Below, piece after piece: positions 43,292 to 52,243 of a stretch of 64,000 nt of DNA; position 1 is the stretch's first letter, and every line of letters starts with the position of its first letter. The notes beneath the pieces were generated by a model. The model worked only from the letters and a program-made list of their open reading frames with translations, ran no database searches and was not told the origin of the DNA. Position numbers and translations under genes: made by a program. Source of the DNA: JAYZQT01 sp036136335 (GTDB lineage: Bacteria > Pseudomonadota > Alphaproteobacteria > MPNO01 > UBA830). The DNA is taken from contig JAYZQT010000007.1 of assembly GCA_036136335.1 (NCBI GenBank), positions 1-64,000 on the forward strand, written 5' to 3'.

Positions 43292-44110
43292 TTAGTTCTC
43301 TGATCGGAATTTCAGGAGTGCCCGGCGCACCAAAACACCAGCCATACGTCGCCGGTATGCGGCTTGCCCCATCGGGTTATTTTTTGCGTTCGGAAACCCG
43401 TGGATGATCGCGTCTATTGGCTCTTTGGGTGAGCCCATCCAGAATGCGGGAGTATCGAACGCGCACCCAACACCAACTCGAACCGTATCACCCTCCAATG
43501 CCACGGCCGCACTGACGGCGGGTTTTAAACTTCGATCGAAGGCGAGCATCACCCCTTGACCAACGGGGATTAAAATTGACGCAAGAACGGCCGGTCTAGG
43601 GGGCTGCCAACCTGTTTTGCTTGCCAAAACACTCTTTTTTTTACCGTCCTTAGTAACAAATTCTAGCGTGGCACACAGTACGCCTAGGAGTGTTTGCCCA
43701 TCATATCCCGGGTCGTCAGCCATTACGTTTCCACCAATAGTACCCGTCATACGCACACGAATATTTCCAATCGTCTTCCACGCTTCCTGAAATGCTGGTA
43801 ATAGTTTTTGCAACAGAGGGTTAGTTTCAATTTCCCAATGTGTCGTTAACGCGCCAATTCTTATGAAGTCATCTTCCGCGCAGATGCCTTTCATGCTGTC
43901 AACCGACGATAGGTCAATGACGGTTTTCCATACCTGCCCAGAACGCATCCGACGGACAAGATCGATGCCCCCGGCAATTACGGTAGAGCCAGCGTTTTCG
44001 GCTAACGCTGCCGCCGCTTCCTTTGCTGTCTGAGGTTGAAGCAGTCGAAAGGGCAAAATTGCTTTGTGAGAACGAGCCACCCAGCCGGACTCTGTAGCGT
44101 TGAAATTCAT
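43292..44110 (-). CDS. Molybdenum hydroxylase FAD-binding medium subunit (CoxM type)
   Basis: This 272-residue subunit carries FAD and passes electrons to the final acceptor. The flavin-binding segment AGSTVIAGGIDLVRRMRSG is near residue 35, and TGTIGGNVMADDPGYDGQTLL is near 120. The start at 44110 (MNFNATES) is chosen because the longer open frame would run back through the terminator hairpin at 44144-44173. It is the first gene of the M-S-L set and follows dctP of the same strand. Confidence 0.9.
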   Translation of the reverse strand: MNFNATESGWVARSHKAILPFRLLQPQTAKEAAAALAENAGSTVIAGGIDLVRRMRSGQVWKTVIDLSSVDSMKGICAEDDFIRIGALTTHWEIETNPLLQKLLPAFQEAWKTIGNIRVRMTGTIGGNVMADDPGYDGQTLLGVLCATLEFVTKDGKKKSVLASKTGWQPPRPAVLASILIPVGQGVMLAFDRSLKPAVSAAVALEGDTVRVGVGCAFDTPAFWMGSPKEPIDAIIHGFPNAKNNPMGQAAYRRRMAGVLVRRALLKFRSEN

Positions 44111-44143
44111 TTTAATAGAAATTAACCCGTTTATGACTAAACC

Positions 44144-44173
44144 AAAAAGGGCGGCCCAAGGCCGCCCTTTTTT
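44144..44173. terminator. Bidirectional intrinsic terminator after dctP
   Basis: GGGCGGCC and GGCCGCCC form a perfect 8-bp stem with a three-base loop at 44149-44167. It is flanked by A5 on the left and T6 or more on the right, so it can end transcription in both directions. It lies just past the dctP stop and before coxM, so read-through would be needed if the two share a promoter. Confidence 0.85.
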
Positions 44174-44187
44174 CACATTCCCAAATA

Positions 44188-45282
44188 TTAATCGGAGATT
44201 TTATACGAGACGGGGTACTTGTGGCCCGCATCCTCATTATACTTGATAAAGGCACGCATAATCTTTGGCATGTTAATTTTCTTTTTCTTTTGCACATCAT
44301 GAGCTCTTTGGTTCGGCCATGTCGCAAGTTTCTGCGCCCAGGCAACCTTGGCTGCCGGGTCGATGTTACGAACTGTTACGCCTGCTTTGGCAAGCATCTT
44401 GAGGCCCCAGTCATGATCCCGCTGTGTGACTTCAGCAGTCCACTTCGCGAGGTTGATAGCCTCTTCGTCAATGATCGCAACAACTTCCTTGGGGAGTTTT
44501 TTACGAGCTCTGAGGTTCATCGTGTAGGAAATCTGCATCACGGCACCAAAATCAGTGACCGTGTAAAAGCCGCCTTTGGTGGCCTCATGAAGTTTCAGCT
44601 TATAATCGGTATCCGGGAATAGCACGATGCCTTCGCCAACGCCGGTCTGAAGCTGCTGTGCCGCCTTGGGAATCGTTGTGCGAACAGGGATGCCACCTTT
44701 AACCCATGGGAGGTTTGGTCCCGCGGCCAGAATCTTGCGCCCCTTTAAATCTTCGAAACGCTTCCAGTCGAATGCGGTCAGAAGCCCATAGTTATTGAAG
44801 CCAGTAACCGAAAGTAACTTCTGCTTGTACCTCTTTTCATAGTCCTGCGCTATTGAAGGAAATTCCTTAACAATTTTGTTCATTATGTCATAGGCAACAA
44901 GAGCATTTGGATGCGAAAAAGGCACAAAATAAGGAAGGTTCATCGCCATGGCTTTATCATCGTCAAAGCAGACGCACCAGCCACCGATGTCCAGCCGGCC
45001 GTCCTGCGTGCCCTCAAGCGTATCGAACACATTTACTACAGTGCCGGCATAATGTTGGCGGAATTTGATTTTGTACTTGGTTTCTGCGGCGACGCGTTTT
45101 GTTACCGCGGGAACAAAGTACTTTGCCATACCCTTGACATAGGTGATGAACGGGGGATGCCCTGACCCAATACGCAGTGTGATCTCATTCCCTTTTATCG
45201 ACGCCGCGCCAGCCGCCGTAACCATACCGAAAACGGCGGCGATGAAAGCTGCGCCGGTTAAACCTTTCGTAAAAATCTTCAT
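44188..45282 (-). CDS. dctP: TRAP transporter solute receptor (DctP family)
   Basis: This 364-residue periplasmic receptor begins with a signal peptide (KIFTKGLTGAAFIAAVFGM, cleavage near AGAAS). The mature part has the DctP arrangement: TLRIGSGHPPFITYVKGMAK, LKGRKILAAGPNLPWVKGG in the substrate region, and LQTGVGEGIVLFPD. It forms the receptor of the DctQM permease encoded just upstream. Its role with the following molybdenum hydroxylase suggests uptake of an aryl or heterocyclic carboxylate. A hairpin terminator follows the gene, which would raise receptor level over the genes beyond it. Confidence 0.9.
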   Translation of the reverse strand: MKIFTKGLTGAAFIAAVFGMVTAAGAASIKGNEITLRIGSGHPPFITYVKGMAKYFVPAVTKRVAAETKYKIKFRQHYAGTVVNVFDTLEGTQDGRLDIGGWCVCFDDDKAMAMNLPYFVPFSHPNALVAYDIMNKIVKEFPSIAQDYEKRYKQKLLSVTGFNNYGLLTAFDWKRFEDLKGRKILAAGPNLPWVKGGIPVRTTIPKAAQQLQTGVGEGIVLFPDTDYKLKLHEATKGGFYTVTDFGAVMQISYTMNLRARKKLPKEVVAIIDEEAINLAKWTAEVTQRDHDWGLKMLAKAGVTVRNIDPAAKVAWAQKLATWPNQRAHDVQKKKKINMPKIMRAFIKYNEDAGHKYPVSYKISD

Positions 45283-45405
45283 TACTAACTCCTCCCTGAT
45301 CAGGCCCCTTCAAAAGCCCATGGAACTTTGCTGATGTATACGATTTGGTGACTGGGATTATGTCCAAAACGGCGGGGTTAGTCCAGCCGAACGCCCCCCA
45401 ATAAA

Positions 45406-46746
45406 TCAAATCATCTTTGATGGCAGCCATGTTGCTACTTCTGGAACAGCCCAAATCAAAAGCATAACGACGAGCATCAGTAGCCAATAGGGGACGGAGC
45501 CTTTGAAAATTTCAGAGAGTGTGACCAACTTGTCATCAACCGAACCTTTGACAGTGTATACAAGGAGGCCAAATGGAGGCGTCAGCAAACCGGCCTCAAT
45601 AACGAGTATACCGAAAATTCCAAATGCTATTGGATCAAAAAATCCCTCTGTCAATGGCGCAAAGATTGGAACAGTGATTAGTATGATGGAAATGGAATCC
45701 AGTATCATTCCCAATACGAGCCAGATACCGATTATAACAAGGATGATGCCAATTTCCGTGAAGTTGTAGGCCGCAAATGTATCGCGGATCATCTCCGACA
45801 TTCCTGCAGCTTCCATAAACTTTGCATACATATTTGCCGTAAGGAGAAGAAACATTATCGGAGCACCGGTCTTACATGAATCTATGACGGCGCGGCCGAG
45901 ATCTTTTAGACGCATCCCTTTCAACAGGCCCAGTATTACCGCACCCGCGGCTCCCACTCCGCCAGCTTCTGTCGGAGTAAATACTCCTCCCCAGATACCC
46001 CCAAGGACCAGAAGTATCAGAGCGCCAATACCGAAGCCTGATGCAATTTCTGCTTTCGAAAGCGGTTCTTCGTCTCCCCCCGCCCGAACAGGTGGCGCCA
46101 GTTCGGGTTTCAGTTTAACGGAAATGGCAATGTAGGCCATGAACAGAAATGCCAAAATCAGTCCCGGAATGGCCCCCGCAATAAACAACTGCGCGATCGA
46201 TTTTTCGCTGATTATCCCCCAGACAATCAGGAGGACGCTGGGGGGTATAATCATCCCAAGACACGCGCTCCCTGCAACGGAACCAAGGGCGAATGTGCGA
46301 TTGTAATTGTGGTAGCGCATTTGTGGGTAAGCAATCCTGCTAAACGCGGCAGCAGCCGCAATGCTCACTCCTGTGACAGCGGCAAAAACGGCATTCCCGG
46401 CAACCGTGGCAACCGCCAGGCGGCCAGGTATCGCCTTTAATCCATGATTAATGAGATTGTAAAGGTCCTTCGCCGCGCCGGATTTGTTAACAAAATCCCC
46501 GAGGAGCATAAAGAGGGGAATCGTAGCAAACACCTCGGATCTTAAATATTCATACGCCACACTCCCAACACCACTCAATGCAATATCAAGTCCTTCAGAC
46601 CATTCACCGTCGATCCCACCAAATAAAATTATGTTGCCGACGAAGGCAGTAAATCCGAACGCAAAGCCGATATGGATTCCCATAAGAATCCCTGCCAGCA
46701 TCACGAAAAACATCAAAAGCAGGACTGTGGTCTGATCGAAAATCAT
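45406..46746 (-). CDS. dctM: TRAP transporter large permease (DctM)
   Basis: This 446-residue permease has the multi-helix pattern of DctM, with FATIPLFMLLGDFVNKSGAAKDL, VAGNAVFAAVTGVSIAAAAAF and GMIIPPSVLLIVWGIISEKS in order. The C-terminal GLLTPPFGLLVYTVKG lies in the conserved loop before the last helix. Its start codon overlaps the dctQ stop by one base (TAATG). It forms a transporter with the receptor gene 124 bases downstream. Confidence 0.93.
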   Translation of the reverse strand: MIFDQTTVLLLMFFVMLAGILMGIHIGFAFGFTAFVGNIILFGGIDGEWSEGLDIALSGVGSVAYEYLRSEVFATIPLFMLLGDFVNKSGAAKDLYNLINHGLKAIPGRLAVATVAGNAVFAAVTGVSIAAAAAFSRIAYPQMRYHNYNRTFALGSVAGSACLGMIIPPSVLLIVWGIISEKSIAQLFIAGAIPGLILAFLFMAYIAISVKLKPELAPPVRAGGDEEPLSKAEIASGFGIGALILLVLGGIWGGVFTPTEAGGVGAAGAVILGLLKGMRLKDLGRAVIDSCKTGAPIMFLLLTANMYAKFMEAAGMSEMIRDTFAAYNFTEIGIILVIIGIWLVLGMILDSISIILITVPIFAPLTEGFFDPIAFGIFGILVIEAGLLTPPFGLLVYTVKGSVDDKLVTLSEIFKGSVPYWLLMLVVMLLIWAVPEVATWLPSKMI

Positions 46747-47297
46747 TATTGCCGCTTCCCTACTTCAGCGGGGTCCTGAGCCGGCTCTGCCATTTCTGCA
46801 GAAGGGAATATTGAACGAAGAACAAGGACTGACGAAACAACAACTCCTACCATACTGACAAAAACAACAAGCGTTCGAATGGGGTACACTGGGATCGTAA
46901 CAATCCCGGACCCTTCCGCCTCTCTGATTTCCCACGCCTCAAGCATGTTGGGCCAGCTTCCGATCGCAATAGCCAGAAATAAAAGGCCCGCCAGAAAATA
47001 TGAGATCCCGTCAATGGCGGCTTTCGAACTGATTCCGACGTTTCCATAAAGAATGGTCGTGCGAAGCGAGCTTCTTGTCAGGATGGAGAGTGGTAATTGC
47101 AAAAAAAGAATGGAAAGAACGGAATTGGAAACAATTTCATTGGTGCCGTAGATTGGGGCACCAAAAAATTCCCGCCCGACAACGTCGAACAGAATAAATA
47201 TTGCAATAGAGGACAGCCAGATTGCGGAAATTACATTAAGAACCTTCGCAAAACTTTCGACCAACCGTTCTACCCAAACACCCGACAAATCAGGCAC
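46746..47297 (-). CDS. dctQ: TRAP transporter small permease (DctQ)
   Basis: This 183-residue protein has four hydrophobic helices. The first is VLNVISAIWLSSIAIFILFD, followed by VVGREFFGAPIYGTNEIVSN, which is typical for the first loop of DctQ. It overlaps dctM by one base. The order Q-M-P on the minus strand differs from the P-Q-M order at 25253-22377, so the two transporters did not arise from a simple recent duplication. Confidence 0.9.
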   Translation of the reverse strand: MPDLSGVWVERLVESFAKVLNVISAIWLSSIAIFILFDVVGREFFGAPIYGTNEIVSNSVLSILFLQLPLSILTRSSLRTTILYGNVGISSKAAIDGISYFLAGLLFLAIAIGSWPNMLEAWEIREAEGSGIVTIPVYPIRTLVVFVSMVGVVVSSVLVLRSIFPSAEMAEPAQDPAEVGKRQ

Positions 47298-47361
47298 CTC
47301 CCCAAATAATTAATTGTTTTGTTTTCAACACTCTACCCATCCTCAATAAGATAGCCCAGCC

Positions 47362-47994
47362 CTAGGGGAGTGGTATTTCCTGATCGCTTTCCGGAACATT
47401 CCAACCTTTTCGGGTTGCCGGGCGCTCAAGAATTTCGAGATACCATCGCCGGACGTTGGGAAATTCGTTCAGGTCCACCGTCTGCCAGTCAAACCGGGCA
47501 ACCCACGGCCATACTGCGATGTCTGCGATGGTATATTCGTCACAGGAGAGAAAGCGGGTCTTCCCAAGCTTTTCGTTCATCACACCGTACAACCTTTTGG
47601 TTTCCCCAAGGTACCGGTCCTCAGCATAGGGCGCTTTACCGGAGTTATATTTGGTGTAGTGATGGCATTGCCCAAACATTGGACCAACGCCACCCATCTG
47701 GAACATCAGCCACTCCATGGTTGACCACTTTGGTTCAGGCTCAGTTGGCCAGAACATCCCTGTCTTTTCCGCCAGATACAGCAAGATAGCACCAGATTCC
47801 ATCAGAGACTTCCCGTTGTCATTATCAACAATCGCTGGAATTTTGTTGTTTGGGCTTATCCGAAGAAATTCCGGCGCGAACTGTTCATCCTTAGCTATAT
47901 TTATGGCGTGTGTTTTATAGGCCAGTCCGCACTCTTCCAACATAAGGGAGATTTTACGGCCGTTCGGCGTATACCAGGTATAGAGATCAATCAT
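47362..47994 (-). CDS. Glutathione S-transferase (YghU/YfcG-like)
   Basis: This 210-residue GST resembles the nu-class disulfide-bond reductases of the YghU/YfcG group. It has YTWYTPNGRKISLMLEE at the N-terminus, NNKIPAIVD for the cis-proline, and LMESGAILLYLAE. The C-terminal domain has DEYTIADIAVWPWVARF, which fits the family capping motif. It may protect against or process reactive ring-cleavage products. It leads the minus-strand run with the Q-M-P transporter, with 64 bases between. Confidence 0.9.
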   Translation of the reverse strand: MIDLYTWYTPNGRKISLMLEECGLAYKTHAINIAKDEQFAPEFLRISPNNKIPAIVDNDNGKSLMESGAILLYLAEKTGMFWPTEPEPKWSTMEWLMFQMGGVGPMFGQCHHYTKYNSGKAPYAEDRYLGETKRLYGVMNEKLGKTRFLSCDEYTIADIAVWPWVARFDWQTVDLNEFPNVRRWYLEILERPATRKGWNVPESDQEIPLP

Positions 47995-48309
47995 TATTCA
48001 TTTCCCTTTTAGTAAACTGAATTTGTCCATTAAACTCGCAAGGATCGGTGGGGTTTGAACGGAACGCCTCATGTCATTTGTTAGGCAATATAATCTGGCA
48101 AGTAACCTAATCGCTCAACGTTAATGGGTAAAATGTTACGGATTGGCGGCAAATATTCCTCCTTGCTTACCCTAGTGCCAGAGATATAGCATAGAGGGAG
48201 TGCGTTGTTTGTAGTCTATGGGGTTGAGGCACCCTGTATTAATTGGGCGAAGGAACCCCAAACGACAAAATCTCTATACTGTTCTTATATCGTTAGGAAA
48301 GGGAGGGAC
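47995..48309. promoter_or_regulatory. Divergent promoter region before the Liv operon
   Basis: About 315 bases lie between the GST start and the receptor start. A possible plus-strand promoter is TTGCTT at 48163-48168 with TATAGC at 48185-48190, spaced 16 bases apart. An open frame runs through here into the receptor gene, but its first 35 codons look like leader, not protein. I see no other gene or structure. Confidence 0.4.
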
Positions 48310-49575
48310 ATGAAAATTCTCAAATTACGCCATTTGTGCGTTGCTATAACTGCTTTGGCACTCTCTAGCTTTGCCATTTTCACTAACACCGCCATCGCGA
48401 AATCTCCAATTAAAATCGGTTTCAGCATGGCCCTAACTGGTGGCCTGGCTGGAGGCGGTAAACAAGCCCTCGTCGCTATGGAAATGTGGGCAGAGGATGT
48501 TAACAAGAAGGGTGGTCTGTTAGGTCGTCCAGTGAAACTGATATATTACGATGATCAAACCAACCCAAAAAATGTGCCGGGTATCTATGCAAAACTGCTA
48601 GACATCGACAAGGTAGATTTTGTTGTATCAGGTTATGGTACCAACCTGATTGCGCCGGCTTTACCTGTAATAATCCAGCGGGATCTGGTCTTCATGGGCC
48701 TCTTTGGCATGAACAACAACAAGAAATGGAAATATGACAAGTATTTCCAGATACTTCCTTCCGGTCCGGATCCAGCAGTAGACTTTTCGCGCGCATGGTT
48801 TGATACCGTGATGCAATTAAAGCCCACGCCAAAATCCATCGCCTTCGTAGCAGCGGATGCAGAATTCGCAAAAAACCTTAAAGAAGGTGCCGTTACGAAC
48901 GCCAAGAGACTTGGTCTTAAAATAACCTATAATAAAAACTTCAAGCCAGGCACACCTGACTTCACACCGATCATCCGGGCAGTCAACGCAACCAAGCCGG
49001 ATGTGTTCTATGTGGCATGTTATCCGCCAGGAGCGGCCGGGATGACCCGGGCGGTAAGTGAGGTGGGAACAAAGGTAAGGGCATTCGGCGGAGGAATGGT
49101 CGGACTTCAGTTCGCAGGCATAATGAAAGGACTCGGTCCAAAGTTGAACGGTGTCCTCAATTATGATTTCTACGTTCCTGAGCCAAACATGGCTGCATAT
49201 CCCGGCGTTATGGACCTCCTTGCCCGTTATCAGAAAATAGCACCCTCACGTAAGGTTGATCCGCTTGGGTACTATCTGGCACCCTGGGCATACGCCTATG
49301 TACAGATATTGGGTGATGCGGTGAATGCTGTTGGTAAGATTGATCATGCCGCAATTGCGAAGTACATACATGCCACAGAATTCAATACTGTCGTTGGCAA
49401 GGTTAAATTTGGCAAAAATGGCGAATGGGCAAAGGGACGCACTCTTACGGTTCAATGGCAAAACATCAAAAACAAAAATGACCTTCAGCAATTTACCAAA
49501 CCTGGTATTCGGAAGATCATGGCACCGGCGAAGTTTGCGACCGGGAAAGTAATGCCGTTTAACGCGTTACGCTGA
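48310..49575 (+). CDS. Branched-chain amino acid-type ABC substrate-binding protein
   Basis: This 421-residue periplasmic receptor starts with a signal peptide (KILKLRHLCVAITALALSSF, cleavage near NTAIAKS). The mature part has the Peripla_BP_6 pattern: IKIGFSMALTGGLAGGGKQALVAME, then KKGGLLGRPVKLIYYDDQTNP. The ATG at 48310 follows GGGAGGGAC and replaces a longer frame start. Together with the permeases and ATPases that follow it forms a complete importer. The ligand is probably an organic acid or amide rather than leucine, given the gene context, but this is inference. A perfect hairpin follows the gene. Confidence 0.93.
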   Translation: MKILKLRHLCVAITALALSSFAIFTNTAIAKSPIKIGFSMALTGGLAGGGKQALVAMEMWAEDVNKKGGLLGRPVKLIYYDDQTNPKNVPGIYAKLLDIDKVDFVVSGYGTNLIAPALPVIIQRDLVFMGLFGMNNNKKWKYDKYFQILPSGPDPAVDFSRAWFDTVMQLKPTPKSIAFVAADAEFAKNLKEGAVTNAKRLGLKITYNKNFKPGTPDFTPIIRAVNATKPDVFYVACYPPGAAGMTRAVSEVGTKVRAFGGGMVGLQFAGIMKGLGPKLNGVLNYDFYVPEPNMAAYPGVMDLLARYQKIAPSRKVDPLGYYLAPWAYAYVQILGDAVNAVGKIDHAAIAKYIHATEFNTVVGKVKFGKNGEWAKGRTLTVQWQNIKNKNDLQQFTKPGIRKIMAPAKFATGKVMPFNALR

Positions 49576-49601
49576 ACGCTATCCCAGGTGCAGTAATAGT
49601 T

Positions 49602-49627
49602 GGCGGGTGGGCAAACGCCCACCCGCC
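49602..49627 (+). terminator. GC-rich hairpin between receptor and permease genes
   Basis: GGCGGGTGGGC and GCCCACCCGCC form a perfect 11-bp stem with an AAAC loop at 49602-49627. No T-run follows, so it more likely stabilises or attenuates the receptor message than ends transcription fully. It begins 26 bases past the receptor stop. It also argues that the first permease starts after it. Confidence 0.75.
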
Positions 49628-49653
49628 AAAACCCTTTGTGGGGGACAACCTCT

Positions 49654-50544
49654 TTGTTTTCTTTTGAGTTACTTATTAATGCCCTCGTAATTGGCGTTCT
49701 GTTGGGCGGGTTTTACGCGGCCCTTAGCATAGGTCTCTCGATCTCGTTTGGTTTACTAGATATCGTGAACATCGCGCACCCGGCATTTATAATACTTGGC
49801 GCGTTCGGGTGTTTTATTTTTAATTCGCTATACGGATTTGATCCCATACTGGTCGGCCTGTGTTTTGCGCCCGTCTTTTTCCTACTAGGAACGTTAATTT
49901 ATCGGGTCTACTACAGCAGCTTTGAGAAGACGGGGGCGGAAGCCTTACGGGGCCTCGCGTTTTTTTTCGGTGTAATGTTTATTATCGAAGTCATACTCAT
50001 CATGTTTTTCGGCGTGGACTTCCAAATGGTCCAAGCTGATTACATCGACTACAAGCCCAGCTTTGGATTTGTGGATCTTCCATTCCGGATGTTTGTGCCT
50101 TTTGTCATAGCGATGGTCATGACGTTGGGCTTACAGTATTTTTCTTCCCGAACGTTTTTCGGTCGCGCAATGCAAGCAGTAGCGCAGGACCCACTGGCCC
50201 TCCGCTTAATGGCGATCGATCCCGCTCGAATAAAACGTATTGCGTTTGGCATATCCCTCGCGACCTGCAGCATCGCGGGCGCTCTATTGGTCATAGTTAT
50301 TCCCATCGAACCGTCTGTCGGCCGTCTCTACATAGGGCAAGTCTTCGCAATCGTCGTGCTCGGAGGTCTGGGATCGCAAAGTGGCACTCTAATAGCCGCC
50401 ATGCTACTGGGCCTCTCAGAGAGCCTTATTACAACTTTCTTCGGACCCTCATGGTCCCCAGCTGTCGCTTTCGGTGCACTGATACTCGTCCTGGCGTTTA
50501 AACCAACGGGAATTCTGGGCCGGGCCGGGGACACAAGGGGATGA
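49654..50544 (+). CDS. livH: ABC transporter permease, LivH type
   Basis: This 296-residue permease has about eight membrane helices and the family segments GGFYAALSIGLSISFGLLDIVNIAHPAFI and QDPLALRLMAIDPARIKRIAFGIS, the coupling loop to the ATPase. The start is taken as TTG 49654, seven bases after GGGGGA. The frame is open further upstream, but it would have to run through the hairpin at 49602-49627. It overlaps livM by four bases. Confidence 0.9.
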   Translation: MFSFELLINALVIGVLLGGFYAALSIGLSISFGLLDIVNIAHPAFIILGAFGCFIFNSLYGFDPILVGLCFAPVFFLLGTLIYRVYYSSFEKTGAEALRGLAFFFGVMFIIEVILIMFFGVDFQMVQADYIDYKPSFGFVDLPFRMFVPFVIAMVMTLGLQYFSSRTFFGRAMQAVAQDPLALRLMAIDPARIKRIAFGISLATCSIAGALLVIVIPIEPSVGRLYIGQVFAIVVLGGLGSQSGTLIAAMLLGLSESLITTFFGPSWSPAVAFGALILVLAFKPTGILGRAGDTRG

Positions 50545-51518
50545 GTACCAAACGATTTTATATTGTCATCTCAGCGCTGGTTGTCCTTAGCTACCTAGCG
50601 ACAGCCTTCGTTAATAACCAATACTATTTCTTTGCGGGTTTCGCCATTCTCCAGCTAATGGTCATGGCACTTGCGTGGAATATACTTGGTGGGTACGCCG
50701 GCTACGTTAACTTCGGCAGCGCTGCTTTTTTCGGACTAGGTGCGTATGCTGCAATAGTTGCACTTCAATTATTCGGCGCCACATTGTTTACCCAAATTAT
50801 CGTTGGCGGTTGTTTCGCTGGTCTTGTCGGGTTGGCGACAGGGTATTTAACTCTCCGTCTAAGGGGTGTTTACTTTGCTATTGCCACCTTGGCGCTACTG
50901 GTCGTTGCCGAAACATTAATCGTCAACTGGGATTATGTTGGTGGGGCGGCAGGCGCCTATGTTCTTCCAAAGAGAAATCCAAGCATATTAGGCGTGCTGA
51001 TAGTTGGGAAGAGCGACGCCTTGTTCGGAAATTACAAGGAGCTTCTGTTTTTCCTCATGTGTGTGATAGCGCTCGCAACGATAGCCGTTTGTAGATATGT
51101 CGAAAAATCGAAATTCGGTCGTGGCCTTGAGGCACTCAGAGATAATGAAGAAGCCGCGGAAAGCATGGGGGTACCAACGCTTAAGCTCAAGTTGATAGCC
51201 ACCACAGTAAGCGCGGCGATTATGGGTTTCACAGGTGGGATTTTTCCTTATTACATGACGTTTGTTGACCCAATCTCCGCTTTTAACCTTGATATTTCCG
51301 TAAATGCGCTAGCAATGCCCCTGATTGGTGGGACAGCGACCTGGCTTGGCCCGGTTCTGGGAGCAATCGTTCTGGGTACACTGCAACAGGTAATCACGGT
51401 TACGGTTTCTTCTTCCATTAATCTACTCATCGTGGGTCTGTTTCTGGTTGCATTTGTAATTTTTGCGCCTGACGGGTTCCTTGGTTTAATTAAGAAATTC
51501 AGGAAACGCGGAGACTAG
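50541..51518 (+). CDS. livM: ABC transporter permease, LivM type
   Basis: This 325-residue permease pairs with LivH. It contains AWNILGGYAGYVNFGSAAFFGLGAYA, the LRGVYFAIATLAL region and the coupling loop EALRDNEEAAESMGVPTLKLKL. The C-terminal half has the final helices with GGTATWLGPVLGAIVL. It overlaps livH by an ATGA and is followed by the ATPase gene after five bases. Confidence 0.93.
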   Translation: MSTKRFYIVISALVVLSYLATAFVNNQYYFFAGFAILQLMVMALAWNILGGYAGYVNFGSAAFFGLGAYAAIVALQLFGATLFTQIIVGGCFAGLVGLATGYLTLRLRGVYFAIATLALLVVAETLIVNWDYVGGAAGAYVLPKRNPSILGVLIVGKSDALFGNYKELLFFLMCVIALATIAVCRYVEKSKFGRGLEALRDNEEAAESMGVPTLKLKLIATTVSAAIMGFTGGIFPYYMTFVDPISAFNLDISVNALAMPLIGGTATWLGPVLGAIVLGTLQQVITVTVSSSINLLIVGLFLVAFVIFAPDGFLGLIKKFRKRGD

Positions 51519-51523
51519 TTTCC

Positions 51524-52243
51524 ATGCTCGAAGTGCAAAACCTTACAAAAAAATTTGGTGGCTTTACGGCGCTATCGGAGATCAATCTAAAGGTAAATCC
51601 GGGAGAACGACTTGGCCTAATTGGGCCCAACGGATCCGGCAAAACAACCCTCATTAATTGTGTATCCGGAACCATACAAGATTACGACGGCGAGGTTCAT
51701 TTCAACGGAGAAAATTTAAATTCTCTCGTCGCGCACAAGAGAGCAAGGAGAGGAGTATCCAGAAGTTTCCAAATTCCCAAACCGTTTACCAGTATGACGG
51801 TAAAACAAAACCTAATGATACCCCTAGAGTACGCGGTAAGTAAGGAAGAAATCGGCGCACTTTCTATTGCACAACATGCGGATAAAATCATCGAAGGACT
51901 AGAGCTGACAGATAAATCAGATCAACTGACCTCGGGTTTGACCCAGATAGAAATGCGAAAACTAGAACTCGCACGGGCAATGGCGCTCAAACCTAAACTT
52001 TTGATTTCTGACGAGGCAATGGCAGGTCTTTCGAGTTCTGAAGTCGATGACATTCTTAAAATTCTATTCGAACTTAACGAGAGAACGAAGATAACGATCA
52101 TAATGATCGAGCACATCATGCGTGCGGTGATGAGCTTCTCCGAAAGAGTTGTATGTTTGGATGCGGGGAAAATAATTGCAAATGGCACACCAGACGATGT
52201 CATAAAGAATTCGGCTGTCGAGAAGGCTTATCTGGGTGAGTAA
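51524..52243 (+). CDS. livG: ABC transporter ATPase, LivG type
   Basis: This 239-residue ATPase has a Walker A motif GPNGSGKTT at residues 34-42 and the start pattern LTKKFGGFTALSEINLKV. The signature is LTSGLTQIEMRKLELARA, in place of the common LSYGQQRRLEIARA. The Walker B region is LLISDEAMAGLSSSE, in place of LLLDEPxAGL. The substitution of Pro by Ala and of the LSGG-like core may still allow ATP hydrolysis but is unusual. It overlaps livF by eight bases. Confidence 0.9.
   Translation: MLEVQNLTKKFGGFTALSEINLKVNPGERLGLIGPNGSGKTTLINCVSGTIQDYDGEVHFNGENLNSLVAHKRARRGVSRSFQIPKPFTSMTVKQNLMIPLEYAVSKEEIGALSIAQHADKIIEGLELTDKSDQLTSGLTQIEMRKLELARAMALKPKLLISDEAMAGLSSSEVDDILKILFELNERTKITIIMIEHIMRAVMSFSERVVCLDAGKIIANGTPDDVIKNSAVEKAYLGE

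Noticed and set aside
44111..44176. N-terminal extension of the FAD subunit frame
   Set aside because: It reads back through the terminator hairpin; the ATG at 44110 gives a normal family start.
49600..49653. First 18 codons of the longest livH frame
   Set aside because: They coincide with the perfect hairpin at 49602-49627, and a better ribosome site precedes TTG 49654.
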